Assembly (NCBI GenBank): GCA_035505955.1
Contig: DATJQH010000137.1
Location: 1-64,000, forward strand
Source: Fen-999 sp035505955
GTDB lineage: Bacteria > Pseudomonadota > Gammaproteobacteria > Burkholderiales > Rhodocyclaceae
Length of the DNA: 64,000 nucleotides
Direction: 5' to 3'
Part shown: piece by piece, positions 56,218 through 64,000 of the stretch
How the letters are laid out: the number at the start of each line of letters is the position of its first letter
Position numbering within the stretch: the stretch's first letter is position 1
Made by a program: the position numbers and the translations under genes
Notes under the pieces: model-generated
What the model was told of the DNA's origin: nothing
What the model saw: the letters and a program-made list of their open reading frames with translations, nothing else
Database searches by the model: none

Positions 56218-58602
56218 TTAGCTACGCAAGGCGCCACCGAATTCCTTGCCGGCAGCCTGGACCAGCTTGGCCACCGCCGCCTCCACCTCGGCGTCCTCCA
56301 ACGTGCGATCAGTATGTTGCATAACTACCCGGAACGCAAGGCTTTTTTGCCCTTCAGGCAGTCCCTTGCCCTGATAGACATCGAACAGATTGACCTCCTG
56401 AACGATGCCTGGCGCGGCAGCACGCAGGGCGTCCAGCAGGGGCGCCAAGGTCTGGTCGCGCGACACGGTCAAGGCGAGGTCGCGGGTCACGGTCGGGAAG
56501 CGCGAGACCTCCCGATAGGCGGGCATGGCAAGGGCCAGCCAGACGTCGAGATCGAGTTCGAACACGACCGGTGCCGCGCCGAGTTCGTACTTCTGCACCC
56601 AGCGCGGATGCAGTTCGCCGACCACGCCGATCGCCTTGCCATCCAGCCGCACTTCCGCCGCCCGGCCGGGATGCAGTGCCGAATGGGTCGCACGCTCGAA
56701 AGTCAGCCGCCGTGGTACGCCAAGCAGTGACTCGATGTCGCCCTTGAGGTCGAAGAAGTCGACCGGCCGCGTCGCCGCGCCCCACTGCTCTGGCAGCGCC
56801 AAGCCTGCCCACAGGCCGCCGATGCGCAGTGGCTGGCGGAAACCCGCAACCGGCTGACCTGCACCATCACGTCCGAAGACGCGGCCGATTTCGAAGATCC
56901 GCGCACGTTCGGTCTGGCGCTTGCGATTGGCGACGAGTACGCCGACCAGGCCGCCGATCAGCGTCGAGCGCATGACGCCCATCTGGCTGGCAATCGGATT
57001 CGCCAACTGGATCGGCGCCGCGTTGCCGGCGAAGTCCGCTTCCCACACCGCGTCGACGAAGCTGTACGTGACGACCTCGAAGTAGCCGCGCTCGGCCATG
57101 AGATGCCGCACCGCCATGGGCCCGCGCCGCGTTTCGGGCAGCGGCAGCATGGCGAGCTGCGCTTTCGGCGGCGGCGCCGGGATGTTGTCGTAGCCGTGCA
57201 GTCGCGCGATCTCCTCGATCAGGTCCTCTTCGATTTCCATGTCGAAGCGGTACGACGGCGGCGTCACCACGAAGTCATCGCCCAGGCGTTCCACCTTCGT
57301 GCCGAGGCCGCCCAGCAGCTTGCCGATCAGGTCGACGGAAAGCGCGATGCCGAGCACCTTCACGGCGCGGGCTGCGCGTAGCCGCACGGGCTTGCGCGCG
57401 GGCAGATGCGCGGACGACACGGCCTCGACCACCGGGCCCGGCTGGCCGCCGCAGATGTCGACGATCAACTGCGTCGCCCGCTCGATGGCGCGGCGCTGCA
57501 GTTCGAAGTCCACGCCGCGTTCGTAGCGATGCGAAGCGTCGGACGAGAAACCGAGCGCGCGCGCCTTACCGGCGATCGCGGTCGGCGTGAAGAATGCGCA
57601 TTCCAGGAAGAGATCGGTCGTCGTGTCGGCGATGCCCGAATGCTCGCCGCCCATGATGCCGGCCAGCCCGAGCGGTTTCTGCTCGTCGGCAATCAGTCCG
57701 GTGTCGGCCGAGGGCGTCACCGTCTGTTCGTTGAGCAGCAGCAACTGCTCGCCGGCTTTCGGATAGCGCACATGGATCGCGCCCGCAAGCTGGGCGTCGT
57801 CGAAGGCGTGCATCGGCTGGCCGAGTTCCAGCATCACGTAGTTGGTGACATCGACGAGCGCCGAGATCGAACGCACGCCGCAGCGCTCGATGCGCTGCTT
57901 CATCCAGTCCGGTGTCGGCGCCTTCGCATTCACGCCACGCACGATGCGGCCGCAGTAGCGCGGGCAGACGTCCGGCGCGTCGAGGACGATGCTGCGCGTG
58001 TCGTCGATATTCTTCGCCACGGGCTCGACGGCTGGCAGCGCCAAGGGCGCGCCGGTCAGCCCCGCCACTTCGCGGGCGATGCCGGTCAGCGACAGGCAGT
58101 CGGCGCGGTTGGGCGTCAGCTTCAGCGTAATCAGCGTGTCGTCGAGGTTCAGGTACTGGCGGATGTCGGCACCGATCGGCGCGTCGTCGGGCAGCGCCAA
58201 GAGGCCGCCGTGGTCTTCGGACAGCCCCAGTTCTCGGGCCGAGCACATCATGCCGAAACTCTCGACGCCGCGCACCTTGGCCTTCCTGATCTCGATGCCG
58301 GGCAGCTTTGCGCCAACGAGCGCGCAGGGCGCCACCATGCCGGGCGCGACATTGGGCGCACCACAGACGATCTGCAACACGCCGCTGGCACTGCCCGTAT
58401 CCACTTTGCAAAGCTTCAGTTTGTCGGCGTCGGGATGCTTCTCGGTACTGAGCACGCGGGCGACGACCACACCGGAAAAGTCAGCCGCGGCGGCACGCCG
58501 CTCCTCGACTTCGAGGCCGGCCATCGTCAGCAGATGACAGAGCTCTTCCGTCGACAGCGGCGGATTGACGAGGGCGCGCAGCCAGGATTCAGGGAATTGC
58601 AT
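56218..58602 (-). CDS. pheT: phenylalanyl-tRNA synthetase beta subunit
   Basis: Beta subunit of the (alpha-beta)2 enzyme, 794 residues. The N-terminal OB/tRNA-binding-like domain is at about 40-150, the B3/B4 editing region at about 210-370, the B5 domain at about 400-470, and the C-terminal anticodon-binding FDX-ACB domain is at about 700-794. Two direct copies of the 23-bp repeat lie in it on the opposite strand: near codons 34-41 (RRAAAADF) and near 628-635 (GVPRRLTF). It starts 3 bp after pheS. Confidence 0.96.
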   Translation of the reverse strand: MQFPESWLRALVNPPLSTEELCHLLTMAGLEVEERRAAAADFSGVVVARVLSTEKHPDADKLKLCKVDTGSASGVLQIVCGAPNVAPGMVAPCALVGAKLPGIEIRKAKVRGVESFGMMCSARELGLSEDHGGLLALPDDAPIGADIRQYLNLDDTLITLKLTPNRADCLSLTGIAREVAGLTGAPLALPAVEPVAKNIDDTRSIVLDAPDVCPRYCGRIVRGVNAKAPTPDWMKQRIERCGVRSISALVDVTNYVMLELGQPMHAFDDAQLAGAIHVRYPKAGEQLLLLNEQTVTPSADTGLIADEQKPLGLAGIMGGEHSGIADTTTDLFLECAFFTPTAIAGKARALGFSSDASHRYERGVDFELQRRAIERATQLIVDICGGQPGPVVEAVSSAHLPARKPVRLRAARAVKVLGIALSVDLIGKLLGGLGTKVERLGDDFVVTPPSYRFDMEIEEDLIEEIARLHGYDNIPAPPPKAQLAMLPLPETRRGPMAVRHLMAERGYFEVVTYSFVDAVWEADFAGNAAPIQLANPIASQMGVMRSTLIGGLVGVLVANRKRQTERARIFEIGRVFGRDGAGQPVAGFRQPLRIGGLWAGLALPEQWGAATRPVDFFDLKGDIESLLGVPRRLTFERATHSALHPGRAAEVRLDGKAIGVVGELHPRWVQKYELGAAPVVFELDLDVWLALAMPAYREVSRFPTVTRDLALTVSRDQTLAPLLDALRAAAPGIVQEVNLFDVYQGKGLPEGQKSLAFRVVMQHTDRTLEDAEVEAAVAKLVQAAGKEFGGALRS
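56699..56721 (+). repeat. 23-bp dispersed repeat, copy 8 (inside pheT, 3' part)
   Basis: AAAGTCAGCC ... GGTACGCC followed by AAGCAG on the plus strand, antisense to pheT. It encodes GVPRRLTF in PheT, the same reading as the inverted copies in bioF and lpxH. Confidence 0.87.
58477..58499 (+). repeat. 23-bp dispersed repeat, copy 9 (inside pheT, 5' part)
   Basis: AAAGTCAGCC ... GGCACGCC on the plus strand, antisense to pheT. It encodes RRAAAADF before the tRNA-binding domain, in a different frame from copy 8. Confidence 0.78.
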
Positions 58603-58605
58603 GAT

Positions 58606-59652
58606 CTATGGGAACTGCGAAAGGAAGCGCAAATCGCCTTCGAAGAACAGGCGCAGGTCGTTGATGCCGTAGCGGAGCATGGTCAGCCGGTCGGGGCCCA
58701 TGCCGAAAGCGAAGCCGGTGTACTTCTCCGGGTCGATGCCGCCGAAGCGCAGCACGTTCGGATGCACCATGCCGCAGCCGGCGATCTCCAGCCAGCGGCC
58801 CTCGAGCGCACCGGACATGAAGGCGACGTCGATCTCGGCCGAGGGCTCGGTGAACGGGAAGAAGGACGGGCGGAAGCGCACCTTGAGGTCGTCGCTTTCG
58901 AAGAAGCGGCGCAGGAAATCGGCGACCACGCCCTTGAGGTCGGCGAAGCTGACGTTCTCGCCCACCCACAGGCCTTCGACCTGGTGGAACATCGGCGAAT
59001 GCGTGGCATCGGAATCGACACGATAGACGCGACCCGGCGCGATTACGCGGATCTCGGGCATGGTGTCGAGGTGCTTGTAACGCTCGACATGCGCCTGCAT
59101 GTAGCGGATCTGCACCGGGCTCGTATGCGTGCGAAGCAGCACGTCCTCCTGCACGCGGCCCTCTGCGTCGAGCAGGTAGAAGGTGTCGTGCATCGAGCGC
59201 GCGGGGTGCTTCTCCGGAGTGTTGAGGGCAGTAAAGTTGTGCCAGTCGCCCTCGATCTCGGGACCGTCGGCGACCTCGAAGCCGATCGAGCGGAACAACT
59301 GCTCGATGCGCTCCAGGCTGCGCGTCACGGGATGCAGCGCACCGCGCGTCTCGCCGCGGCCGGGCAGCGTCACGTCGAGGGCCTCCGCCGCGAGTTGCGC
59401 TTCGAGCTGGGCCAGCCGCAGGGCCTCACGGCGTGCCGTCAGGGCTGACTCTACGGCCTGCTTGGCGATGTTGATGGCGGCGCCGGCGCTCTTCCTCTCC
59501 TCGGCCGCGAGCTTGCCCAAGCCCTTGAGGAGCACGGTCAGCGAACCGTCCTTGCCGAGGTAGCGCGCCTTGGCCTCCTCGAGCTTCGCCGGTTCGGTGG
59601 CGACGCCGAAATCGGCGGTGGCTTGTGCAACGAGTTGATCGAGATTGTCCAT
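58606..59652 (-). CDS. pheS: phenylalanyl-tRNA synthetase alpha subunit
   Basis: Catalytic subunit for tRNA-Phe charging, 348 residues. An N-terminal coiled coil (1-90) precedes the class II core with motif 2 LLRTHTSPVQIRYM, HQVEGLWV and motif 3 GFAFGMGPDRLTML. A copy of the 23-bp repeat in sense orientation encodes ESALTARRE in the coiled coil. A terminator-like hairpin separates it from rplT. Confidence 0.97.
   Translation of the reverse strand: MDNLDQLVAQATADFGVATEPAKLEEAKARYLGKDGSLTVLLKGLGKLAAEERKSAGAAINIAKQAVESALTARREALRLAQLEAQLAAEALDVTLPGRGETRGALHPVTRSLERIEQLFRSIGFEVADGPEIEGDWHNFTALNTPEKHPARSMHDTFYLLDAEGRVQEDVLLRTHTSPVQIRYMQAHVERYKHLDTMPEIRVIAPGRVYRVDSDATHSPMFHQVEGLWVGENVSFADLKGVVADFLRRFFESDDLKVRFRPSFFPFTEPSAEIDVAFMSGALEGRWLEIAGCGMVHPNVLRFGGIDPEKYTGFAFGMGPDRLTMLRYGINDLRLFFEGDLRFLSQFP
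59430..59452 (-). repeat. 23-bp dispersed repeat, copy 10 (inside pheS)
   Basis: On the minus strand it reads AGAGTCAGCC ... GGCACGCC, followed by GTGAGG. It is in sense orientation with pheS and encodes ESALTARR in the N-terminal coiled coil, the same frame as copies 2, 3 and 7. Confidence 0.82.
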
Positions 59653-59660
59653 TGCAAATT

Positions 59661-59697
59661 AAAAGAGGGAGGTCCCCGGTTGCCCGAGGCCTCCCTC
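59661..59697 (-). terminator. terminator or attenuator between rplT and pheS
   Basis: On the minus strand GAGGGAGG (59697-59690) pairs with CCTCCCTC (59672-59665), with further pairing inside the loop, and is followed by TTTTAATTT. It is a Rho-independent structure placed directly upstream of the pheS start. No phenylalanine-rich leader peptide like E. coli pheM is visible, so it may be a partial terminator rather than a classical attenuator. Confidence 0.75.
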
Positions 59698-59723
59698 CTG
59701 TTCGCGTCGGTTGATGTGCCGGA

Positions 59724-60083
59724 TTACGCGCCGAGTTTGGCCTTGGCCTGGTTCGCCAGGGCCGCAAATGCCGGCTTGTCGAACACGGCCAGGTCGGCCA
59801 GCACCTTGCGATCCACCTCGATGGCGGCCTTCTTGAGGCCGTTCATCAGGGTGCTGTACTTCATGCCCAACTCGCGGGCACCCGCATTGATACGGGCGAT
59901 CCAGAGGGCACGGAACTGGCGCTTGCGTTGACGGCGGTCGCGATACTGGTACTGGCCCGCCTTCATCACCGCTTCCTTGGCGATGCGATAGACGGAATTG
60001 CGGCGACCCCTGTAACCCTTGGCCTGGGCGAGAACCTTCTTGTGGCGCGCGCGCGCCGTTACACCACGTTTGACTCTTGGCAT
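59724..60083 (-). CDS. rplT: 50S ribosomal protein L20
   Basis: Large-subunit assembly protein, 119 residues, beginning MPRVKRGVTARARHKK as in all L20. The basic N-terminal helix and globular C-terminal domain (AALANQAKAKLGA) are intact. It lies 12 bp after rpmI. In E. coli L20 autoregulates rpmI-rplT translation. Confidence 0.98.
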   Translation of the reverse strand: MPRVKRGVTARARHKKVLAQAKGYRGRRNSVYRIAKEAVMKAGQYQYRDRRQRKRQFRALWIARINAGARELGMKYSTLMNGLKKAAIEVDRKVLADLAVFDKPAFAALANQAKAKLGA

Positions 60084-60095
60084 GGTGCGTTCTCC

Positions 60096-60293
60096 TTAGG
60101 CGTTGGGCAGCATGGCGCGAACGGACTTGACGTCCGACTCGTGCACCGCGTGAACACCGCGCAGCTGGCGCTTGGACTTGGTGGTCTTCTTGGTGAGGAT
60201 ATGGCGCTTGAACGCCGTCGAGCGCTTGACGCTGCCACTGCCGCGCACTCGAAAGCGCTTGGCGGCTCCGCTCTTGGTCTTCATCTTCGGCAT
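60096..60293 (-). CDS. rpmI: 50S ribosomal protein L35
   Basis: A 65-residue ribosomal protein, MPKMKTKSGAAKRFRVRGSG..., highly basic. ATG 60293 is preceded by AAAAGGAG at 8 nt, which settles the start against upstream in-frame codons. It lies between infC and rplT in the conserved order. Confidence 0.97.
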   Translation of the reverse strand: MPKMKTKSGAAKRFRVRGSGSVKRSTAFKRHILTKKTTKSKRQLRGVHAVHESDVKSVRAMLPNA

Positions 60294-60327
60294 GGCCGAG
60301 ACTCCTTTTCTGACACGGTACCAGGTG

Positions 60328-60344
60328 GTTCCCGACTCGGGAAC
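60328..60344 (-). promoter_or_regulatory. palindrome in the infC-rpmI spacer
   Basis: Perfect inverted repeat GTTCCCGA / TCGGGAAC around a single base, about 35-50 nt before the rpmI ATG. The location is that of the L20-binding translational operator in E. coli, so an autoregulatory RNA structure is possible. The sequence alone does not prove it. Confidence 0.4.
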
Positions 60345-60390
60345 GCTTCGACAACCCGCAACCGCTTCTGTGCACTGCAACCGCTACTGC

Positions 60391-60921
60391 TTATTGCTTC
60401 ACCTGCTTCTTGGTCGGCGCCAGCACCATGATGAGCTGACGGCCTTCCATCTTCGGGAACTGCTCCACCTGCGCCACTTCCGTCAGGTCGCCCTTGATGC
60501 GCTCCAGCATGCGCATGCCGAACTCCTGGTGCGCCATTTCGCGGCCGCGGAAACGCAACGTAATCTTCGCCTTGTCGCCTTCGCCCAGAAACTTGATCAG
60601 GTTGCGCAGCTTGATCTGGTAGTCGTTCTCGTCCGTACCCGGGCGGAACTTGACTTCCTTCACCTGCACCTGCTTCTGCTTCAGCTTCGCTTCGTGCGCC
60701 CGCTTGGCTTCCTGGTACTTGAACTTGCCGAAGTCCATCATCTTGCAGACCGGCGGCTTTGCCAGCGGGGCGATTTCCACGAGATCGACTTCGGCTTCTT
60801 CTGCCATCTGCAGTGCGGCCCGGATGTTCACGATGCCGATCTGCTCGCCTTCGACCCCGACCAACCTCACTTCCGGGGCTGTAATCTCGTCATTGATGCG
60901 CTGCGACTTTTCCTGAGCGAT
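60391..60921 (-). CDS. infC: translation initiation factor IF-3 (ATC start codon)
   Basis: IF-3 controls start-codon fidelity and subunit dissociation; 176 residues with the N-domain (EVRLVGVEGEQIGIV), linker and C-domain (VKEVKFRPGTDENDYQ; RFRGREMAHQ). The family N-terminus AQEKSQRINDEITAPE is in frame directly upstream of the first GTG and can only start at ATC 60921. That ATC has GGGAG 9 nt upstream. Non-canonical AUU/AUC starts are the basis of IF-3 autoregulation. It lies 27 bp after thrS. Confidence 0.95.
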   Translation of the reverse strand: MAQEKSQRINDEITAPEVRLVGVEGEQIGIVNIRAALQMAEEAEVDLVEIAPLAKPPVCKMMDFGKFKYQEAKRAHEAKLKQKQVQVKEVKFRPGTDENDYQIKLRNLIKFLGEGDKAKITLRFRGREMAHQEFGMRMLERIKGDLTEVAQVEQFPKMEGRQLIMVLAPTKKQVKQ

Positions 60922-60948
60922 GGTTCTCGACTCCCAAAAATCAAAAAA

Positions 60949-62865
60949 TCAGGCCGCCACGCCCCTGCTCTGCTGTTCCCGCAGCAGGCGTTCAATCAAC
61001 GCTTCGGGAGACATCTGCCCGAGATCCTGATTGCCCCGGGCACGAACGGCGACCAACCCCGCAGCCTTTTCCTTGTCGCCAATCACGACGTAGTAAGGCC
61101 GCTTCATCAAGCTATGTTCTCGAATTTTATAGTTAATTTTCTCTCCGCGCAAATCCGTGTCGACACGCAGGCCGGCGGCGCGCAGCTTTTCCGCCACAGC
61201 CGCCGCGTAGTCCTCCTGGTGCTCGGAGATACTCATCACTACGGCCTGCACCGGCGCCAGCCACAAGGGCAGCGCGCCCGAGTGGTTCTCGATCAGGATG
61301 CCGATGAAGCGCTCGAGCGAGCCGAGGATGGCCCGGTGCAGCATCACGGGCGTATGGCGGGCGTTGTCCTCGCCGACGTACTCCGCGCCAAGCCGGCCGG
61401 GCATCGAGAAGTCGACCTGGATGGTGCCGCACTGCCAGGAACGGCCGATGGCGTCCTTGATGTGGAATTCGATCTTGGGACCGTAGAAAGCGCCTTCGCC
61501 CGGCAGTTCGATCCACTCGAGGCCCGAGGCGCGCAAGGCATTGCGCAGCGCCGCCTCCGCCTTGTCCCAGACCTCGTCGGCGCCCACGCGGCTGTCCGGA
61601 CGCAGCGCCAGCTTGACGGCGACATCGGTGAAGCCGAAATCGGCGTACACCTTGCGCACCAGCGCGTTGAAGGCCGTCACCTCGGGCTGGATCTGGTCCT
61701 CGGTGCAGAAGATGTGACCGTCGTCCTGTGTGAAACCGCGCACGCGCATGACGCCGTGCAGCGCGCCCGAAGGCTCGTTGCGGTGGCAGGAACCGAATTC
61801 GCCGTAGCGCAGCGGCAGGTCGCGGTAAGAGCGCACGTCGGTGTTGAACAGCAGGATGTGGCCCGGGCAGTTCATCGGCTTGACGCCGTAGTCGCGGTTC
61901 TCCGATGCCGTGGTGAACATGTTCTGGTGGAAGTGCTGCCAGTGGCCCGAGCGCTCCCACAGCGAGCGGTCGAGGATCTGCGGACAGCGCACTTCCTGGT
62001 AGCCGTTCTCGCGATAGATGCGGCGCATGTACTGCTCGACTTCCTGCCAGACGGTCCAGCCCTGCGGGTGCCAGAAAATCAGGCCCGGCGCTTCCTCCTG
62101 CAGGTGGAAGAGATCAAGGCTGCGGCCGAGCTTGCGATGGTCGCGCTTCTCGGCTTCCTCCAACATGTGCAGGTAGGCGTCGAGTTCTTCCTTCTTCGCC
62201 CACGCGGTACCGTAGATACGCTGCAACTGCTCGTTCTTCGAATCACCGCGCCAGTAGGCCCCGGCCACTTTCATCAGCTTGAACGCCTTGAGCCTGCCCG
62301 TCGAGGGCACGTGCGGGCCGCGGCACAAGTCCACGAAATCGCCTTCGCGATACAGCGACACATCCTCGCCCGCTGGAATGGCTTCGATCAACTCGGCCTT
62401 GTAGCGCTCGCCGATGGACTTGAAGAACTCGACGGCCTTGTCGCGCGGCCAGACTTCGCGCGTGACCGGAATGTCCTTCTTCGCGAGTTCAGCCATGCGC
62501 TTTTCCATCGCCTCGAGGTCTTCCGGCGTGAAGGGGCGCTGATAGGCGAAGTCGTAGTAGAAGCCATTCTCGACCACCGGGCCGATGGTCACCTGCGCCT
62601 CGGGGAACAGTTCCTTCACCGCGTAGGCGAGCAGGTGCGCGGTCGAGTGGCGGATGATCTCGACGCCATCGGCATCCTTGTCGGTAACGATGGCGAGCGA
62701 AGCGTCGCGATCGACCAGGTAGGAGGTGTCGACCAGTTTGCCGTCCACGCGGCCGGCCAATGCCGCCTTGGCCAGCCCGGCGCCTATGGAAGCCGCCACG
62801 CCCGCCACGGTCAGCGGTTGCGGATACTCGCGCCTCGAACCATCGGGCAAGGTGATGACCGGCAT
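60949..62865 (-). CDS. thrS: threonyl-tRNA synthetase
   Basis: Charges tRNA-Thr, 638 residues. The TGS domain (1-62) starts MPVITLPDGSRREYP. The editing domain has HSTAHLLAYAVKELFP and the zinc/catalytic core NCPGHILLF, SGALHGVMRVRGFTQDD. The C-terminal anticodon-binding domain ends the protein. ATG 62865 has TGGAG 8 nt upstream. It is the first gene of thrS-infC-rpmI-rplT-pheS-pheT-ihfA-merR and follows tRNA-Val across a hairpin. Confidence 0.97.
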   Translation of the reverse strand: MPVITLPDGSRREYPQPLTVAGVAASIGAGLAKAALAGRVDGKLVDTSYLVDRDASLAIVTDKDADGVEIIRHSTAHLLAYAVKELFPEAQVTIGPVVENGFYYDFAYQRPFTPEDLEAMEKRMAELAKKDIPVTREVWPRDKAVEFFKSIGERYKAELIEAIPAGEDVSLYREGDFVDLCRGPHVPSTGRLKAFKLMKVAGAYWRGDSKNEQLQRIYGTAWAKKEELDAYLHMLEEAEKRDHRKLGRSLDLFHLQEEAPGLIFWHPQGWTVWQEVEQYMRRIYRENGYQEVRCPQILDRSLWERSGHWQHFHQNMFTTASENRDYGVKPMNCPGHILLFNTDVRSYRDLPLRYGEFGSCHRNEPSGALHGVMRVRGFTQDDGHIFCTEDQIQPEVTAFNALVRKVYADFGFTDVAVKLALRPDSRVGADEVWDKAEAALRNALRASGLEWIELPGEGAFYGPKIEFHIKDAIGRSWQCGTIQVDFSMPGRLGAEYVGEDNARHTPVMLHRAILGSLERFIGILIENHSGALPLWLAPVQAVVMSISEHQEDYAAAVAEKLRAAGLRVDTDLRGEKINYKIREHSLMKRPYYVVIGDKEKAAGLVAVRARGNQDLGQMSPEALIERLLREQQSRGVAA

Positions 62866-62888
62866 GTTGCAAGCTCCAGAAGCAGAAA

Positions 62889-62917
62889 CAGGGCGCCTCG
62901 TGAACGCAGGCGCCCTG
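62889..62917 (-). terminator. hairpin between tRNA-Val and thrS
   Basis: Perfect 10-bp stem (CAGGGCGCCT / AGGCGCCCTG, 9-nt loop) followed on the minus strand by TTTCTGCTT. It lies 8 nt after the CCA end of tRNA-Val and 23 nt before the thrS ATG. It probably terminates the tRNA transcript, perhaps incompletely, with read-through into thrS. Confidence 0.65.
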
Positions 62918-62924
62918 TCGGATT

Positions 62925-63001
62925 TGGTAGGCGCGATTGGACTCGAACCAACGACCCCCACCATGTCAAGGTGGTGCTCTAACCAGCTGAGCTACGCGCC
63001 T
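62925..63001 (-). tRNA. tRNA-Val (anticodon GAC)
   Basis: A 77-nt cloverleaf with encoded CCA. Acceptor stem AGGCGCG/CGCGCCT; D-arm GCTC...GAGC; anticodon stem CCACC/GGTGG with loop TTGACAT, anticodon GAC; T-loop TTCGAGT. It is transcribed leftwards just upstream of thrS. Confidence 0.95.
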
Positions 63002-63054
63002 GCAAACGAGGCGCGGATTCTAGCGGAACTCGCGCCTCGCCACAACAGCCTTTT

Positions 63055-64000
63055 CTACGGTGCGAGCGCGCCGCGAATCTGGTCCAGCGTGCCCGGATCG
63101 TCGATGGTCGTCAGGTCGCCCGGATCGCGGCCTTCGGCGATGGCCTGGATCGAACGGCGCAGCATCTTGCCCGAGCGCGTCTTGGGCAGGCCAGTGACGA
63201 AATGGACGTGCCCGGGACGCGCGATGGCACCCAGGCTGTCGTCGACGGTCTTCATCACTTCCTTTTCCAGCGCAGCCTTGAGTTCCGGCGTCGCGATGCG
63301 CGCCGCGTCCTTGACCACGGCGAACGCGACCGGCACCTGCCCCTTCAACTGGTCATGCACGCCCACGACCGCGACCTCGGCGATGGCGCTATGCATCTGC
63401 ACCGCCTCTTCGATCTCGCGCGTGCCCAGGCGGTGCCCGGCGACGTTGATGACGTCGTCGGTGCGGCCGAGGATGAAGTGGTAGCCGTCCTCATCCTTGA
63501 TCCCCCAGTCGAACGAGGAATAGACCAGCGGTTCCTTGAACAACGAGAAGTAGGTCTTGACGAAGCGCTCGTCGTCGCCCCACACCGTCGACAGGCAGCC
63601 CGGCGGCAGCGGCGGCAGCACGCCGACGATGCCCTTCTCGTTCGGCGCGCACTCGGTGCCGTCCTCGCGGAAGATCTTCAGGTTGTAACCATAGGCGGGG
63701 AAGCTCGGCGTGCCGTACTTGATCGGCGTCTTCTCGACCCCCGGCGCGGCGGTCAACATCGCCCAGCCGCTCTCGGTCTGCCAGTAGTGGTCGATCACCG
63801 GCAGCTTGAGTTCGCCCATGATCCATTCGTGCGTCGGCTGGTCGAGCGGCTCGCCGGCCAGGAACAGGTGCTTCAACGACGAGAGATCGTACTTGTGCAG
63901 GTAGGCCGGATCCTGTTTCTTCAAGACGCGGATCGCGGTCGGCGCGGAGAACATCACGTTGACCTTGTACTTCTCGACGAGGCTCCACCAGATGCCGGCA
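63055..64000 (-). CDS. prpE: propionate-CoA ligase (partial, 5' end outside window)
   Basis: C-terminal half of an AMP-forming short-chain acyl-CoA synthetase; 314 codons plus stop are visible and the start lies beyond 64000. The motifs FSAPTAIRVLKK, AGEPLDQPT, DHYWQTESGW, GRTDDVINVAGHRLGTREIEE and KTRSGKMLRR match PrpE more closely than Acs, which has VDDVINVSGHRLGTAE at the same place. The Lys in SGKMLRR is the adenylation residue and acetylation target in the family. It probably activates propionate. Acetyl-CoA synthetase is the alternative. Confidence 0.88.
   Translation of the reverse strand, partial: AGIWWSLVEKYKVNVMFSAPTAIRVLKKQDPAYLHKYDLSSLKHLFLAGEPLDQPTHEWIMGELKLPVIDHYWQTESGWAMLTAAPGVEKTPIKYGTPSFPAYGYNLKIFREDGTECAPNEKGIVGVLPPLPPGCLSTVWGDDERFVKTYFSLFKEPLVYSSFDWGIKDEDGYHFILGRTDDVINVAGHRLGTREIEEAVQMHSAIAEVAVVGVHDQLKGQVPVAFAVVKDAARIATPELKAALEKEVMKTVDDSLGAIARPGHVHFVTGLPKTRSGKMLRRSIQAIAEGRDPGDLTTIDDPGTLDQIRGALAP

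Noticed and set aside
57406..59448. 680-codon open frame on the plus strand
   Set aside because: Antisense to pheT and pheS; composition is that of a high-GC shadow frame.
60046..60084. Inverse match to AGAGTCA...GTGGTGT at the start of rplT
   Set aside because: The bases encode the invariant L20 N-terminus MPRVKRGVTA and the right-hand ACGCC end is missing.
60172..62982. 936-codon open frame on the plus strand
   Set aside because: It runs antisense through rpmI, infC, thrS and tRNA-Val, all well supported, and has no coherent domain.

Overview
The window is GC-rich (roughly two thirds G+C) chromosomal DNA from a betaproteobacterium. Gene orders characteristic of that class support this: hrcA-hemH, nadK-recN, surE-pcm-nlpD-rpoS, and thrS-infC-rpmI-rplT-pheS-pheT-ihfA-merR-tRNA-Pro. 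Rhodocyclales or a close relative is my inference from the TonB receptor/signalling cluster, the flavocytochrome c sulfide dehydrogenase genes and the GTG/TTG-rich, overlapping operons. Coding density is very high; no gap between genes exceeds 300 bp. I see no insertion sequence, prophage, CRISPR array or rRNA operon.

Layout. (1) 1-3453: carA-carB (carB runs off the left edge) with a recognisable sigma-70 promoter. (2) 3476-8910: an operon of a nine-haem c/cytochrome b fusion (CbcL-like), a dihaem cytochrome c and a flavocytochrome c sulfide dehydrogenase flavoprotein. It is divergent from a sigma-54 enhancer-binding regulator, and a good -24/-12 promoter and a perfect palindrome lie between them. 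(3) 8907-14784: dapB, bamE, recN and nadK leftward; hrcA and hemH rightward. (4) 15298-24302: a six-gene, tightly overlapped signalling cluster with a stand-alone receiver, a receiver-GGDEF-EAL protein, two tandem TonB-receptor paralogues, a periplasmic binding protein and a histidine kinase. (5) 24333-28840: biotin operon bioA-F-H-C-D. (6) 28872-35535: an EF-hand-like Ca-binding protein, a haem-containing chemoreceptor, and grpE-dnaK-dnaJ with two sigma-32 promoters. (7) 35710-41635: an orphan coiled-coil protein, cysS, a TPR/L,D-transpeptidase pair, two cyclophilins and lpxH. (8) 41676-44938: surE-pcm-nlpD-rpoS. (9) 45104-54602: a complete fatty-acid degradation set (PsrA-like TetR, fadE, fadI, fadJ, fadL, fadD). 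(10) 54607-55279: two small paralogous Gln/Ala-rich proteins. (11) 55438-63001: tRNA-Pro(GGG) through the pheST/rplT/thrS operon to tRNA-Val(GAC), followed by the 3' part of prpE.

The most unusual signal is not a gene. A gapless 23-bp sequence (ARAGTCAGCC at one end, ACGCC at the other, variable middle) occurs 13 times, on both strands, from 10163 to 59452. Three or four copies lie between genes and the others are inside essential or housekeeping genes (bioF, bioH, grpE, lpxH, fadE, fadJ, pheT, pheS), read in several different frames. The best candidate gene systems are the CbcL-like/FccAB electron-transfer operon under apparent sigma-54 control and the TonB receptor-binding protein-kinase-c-di-GMP cluster.
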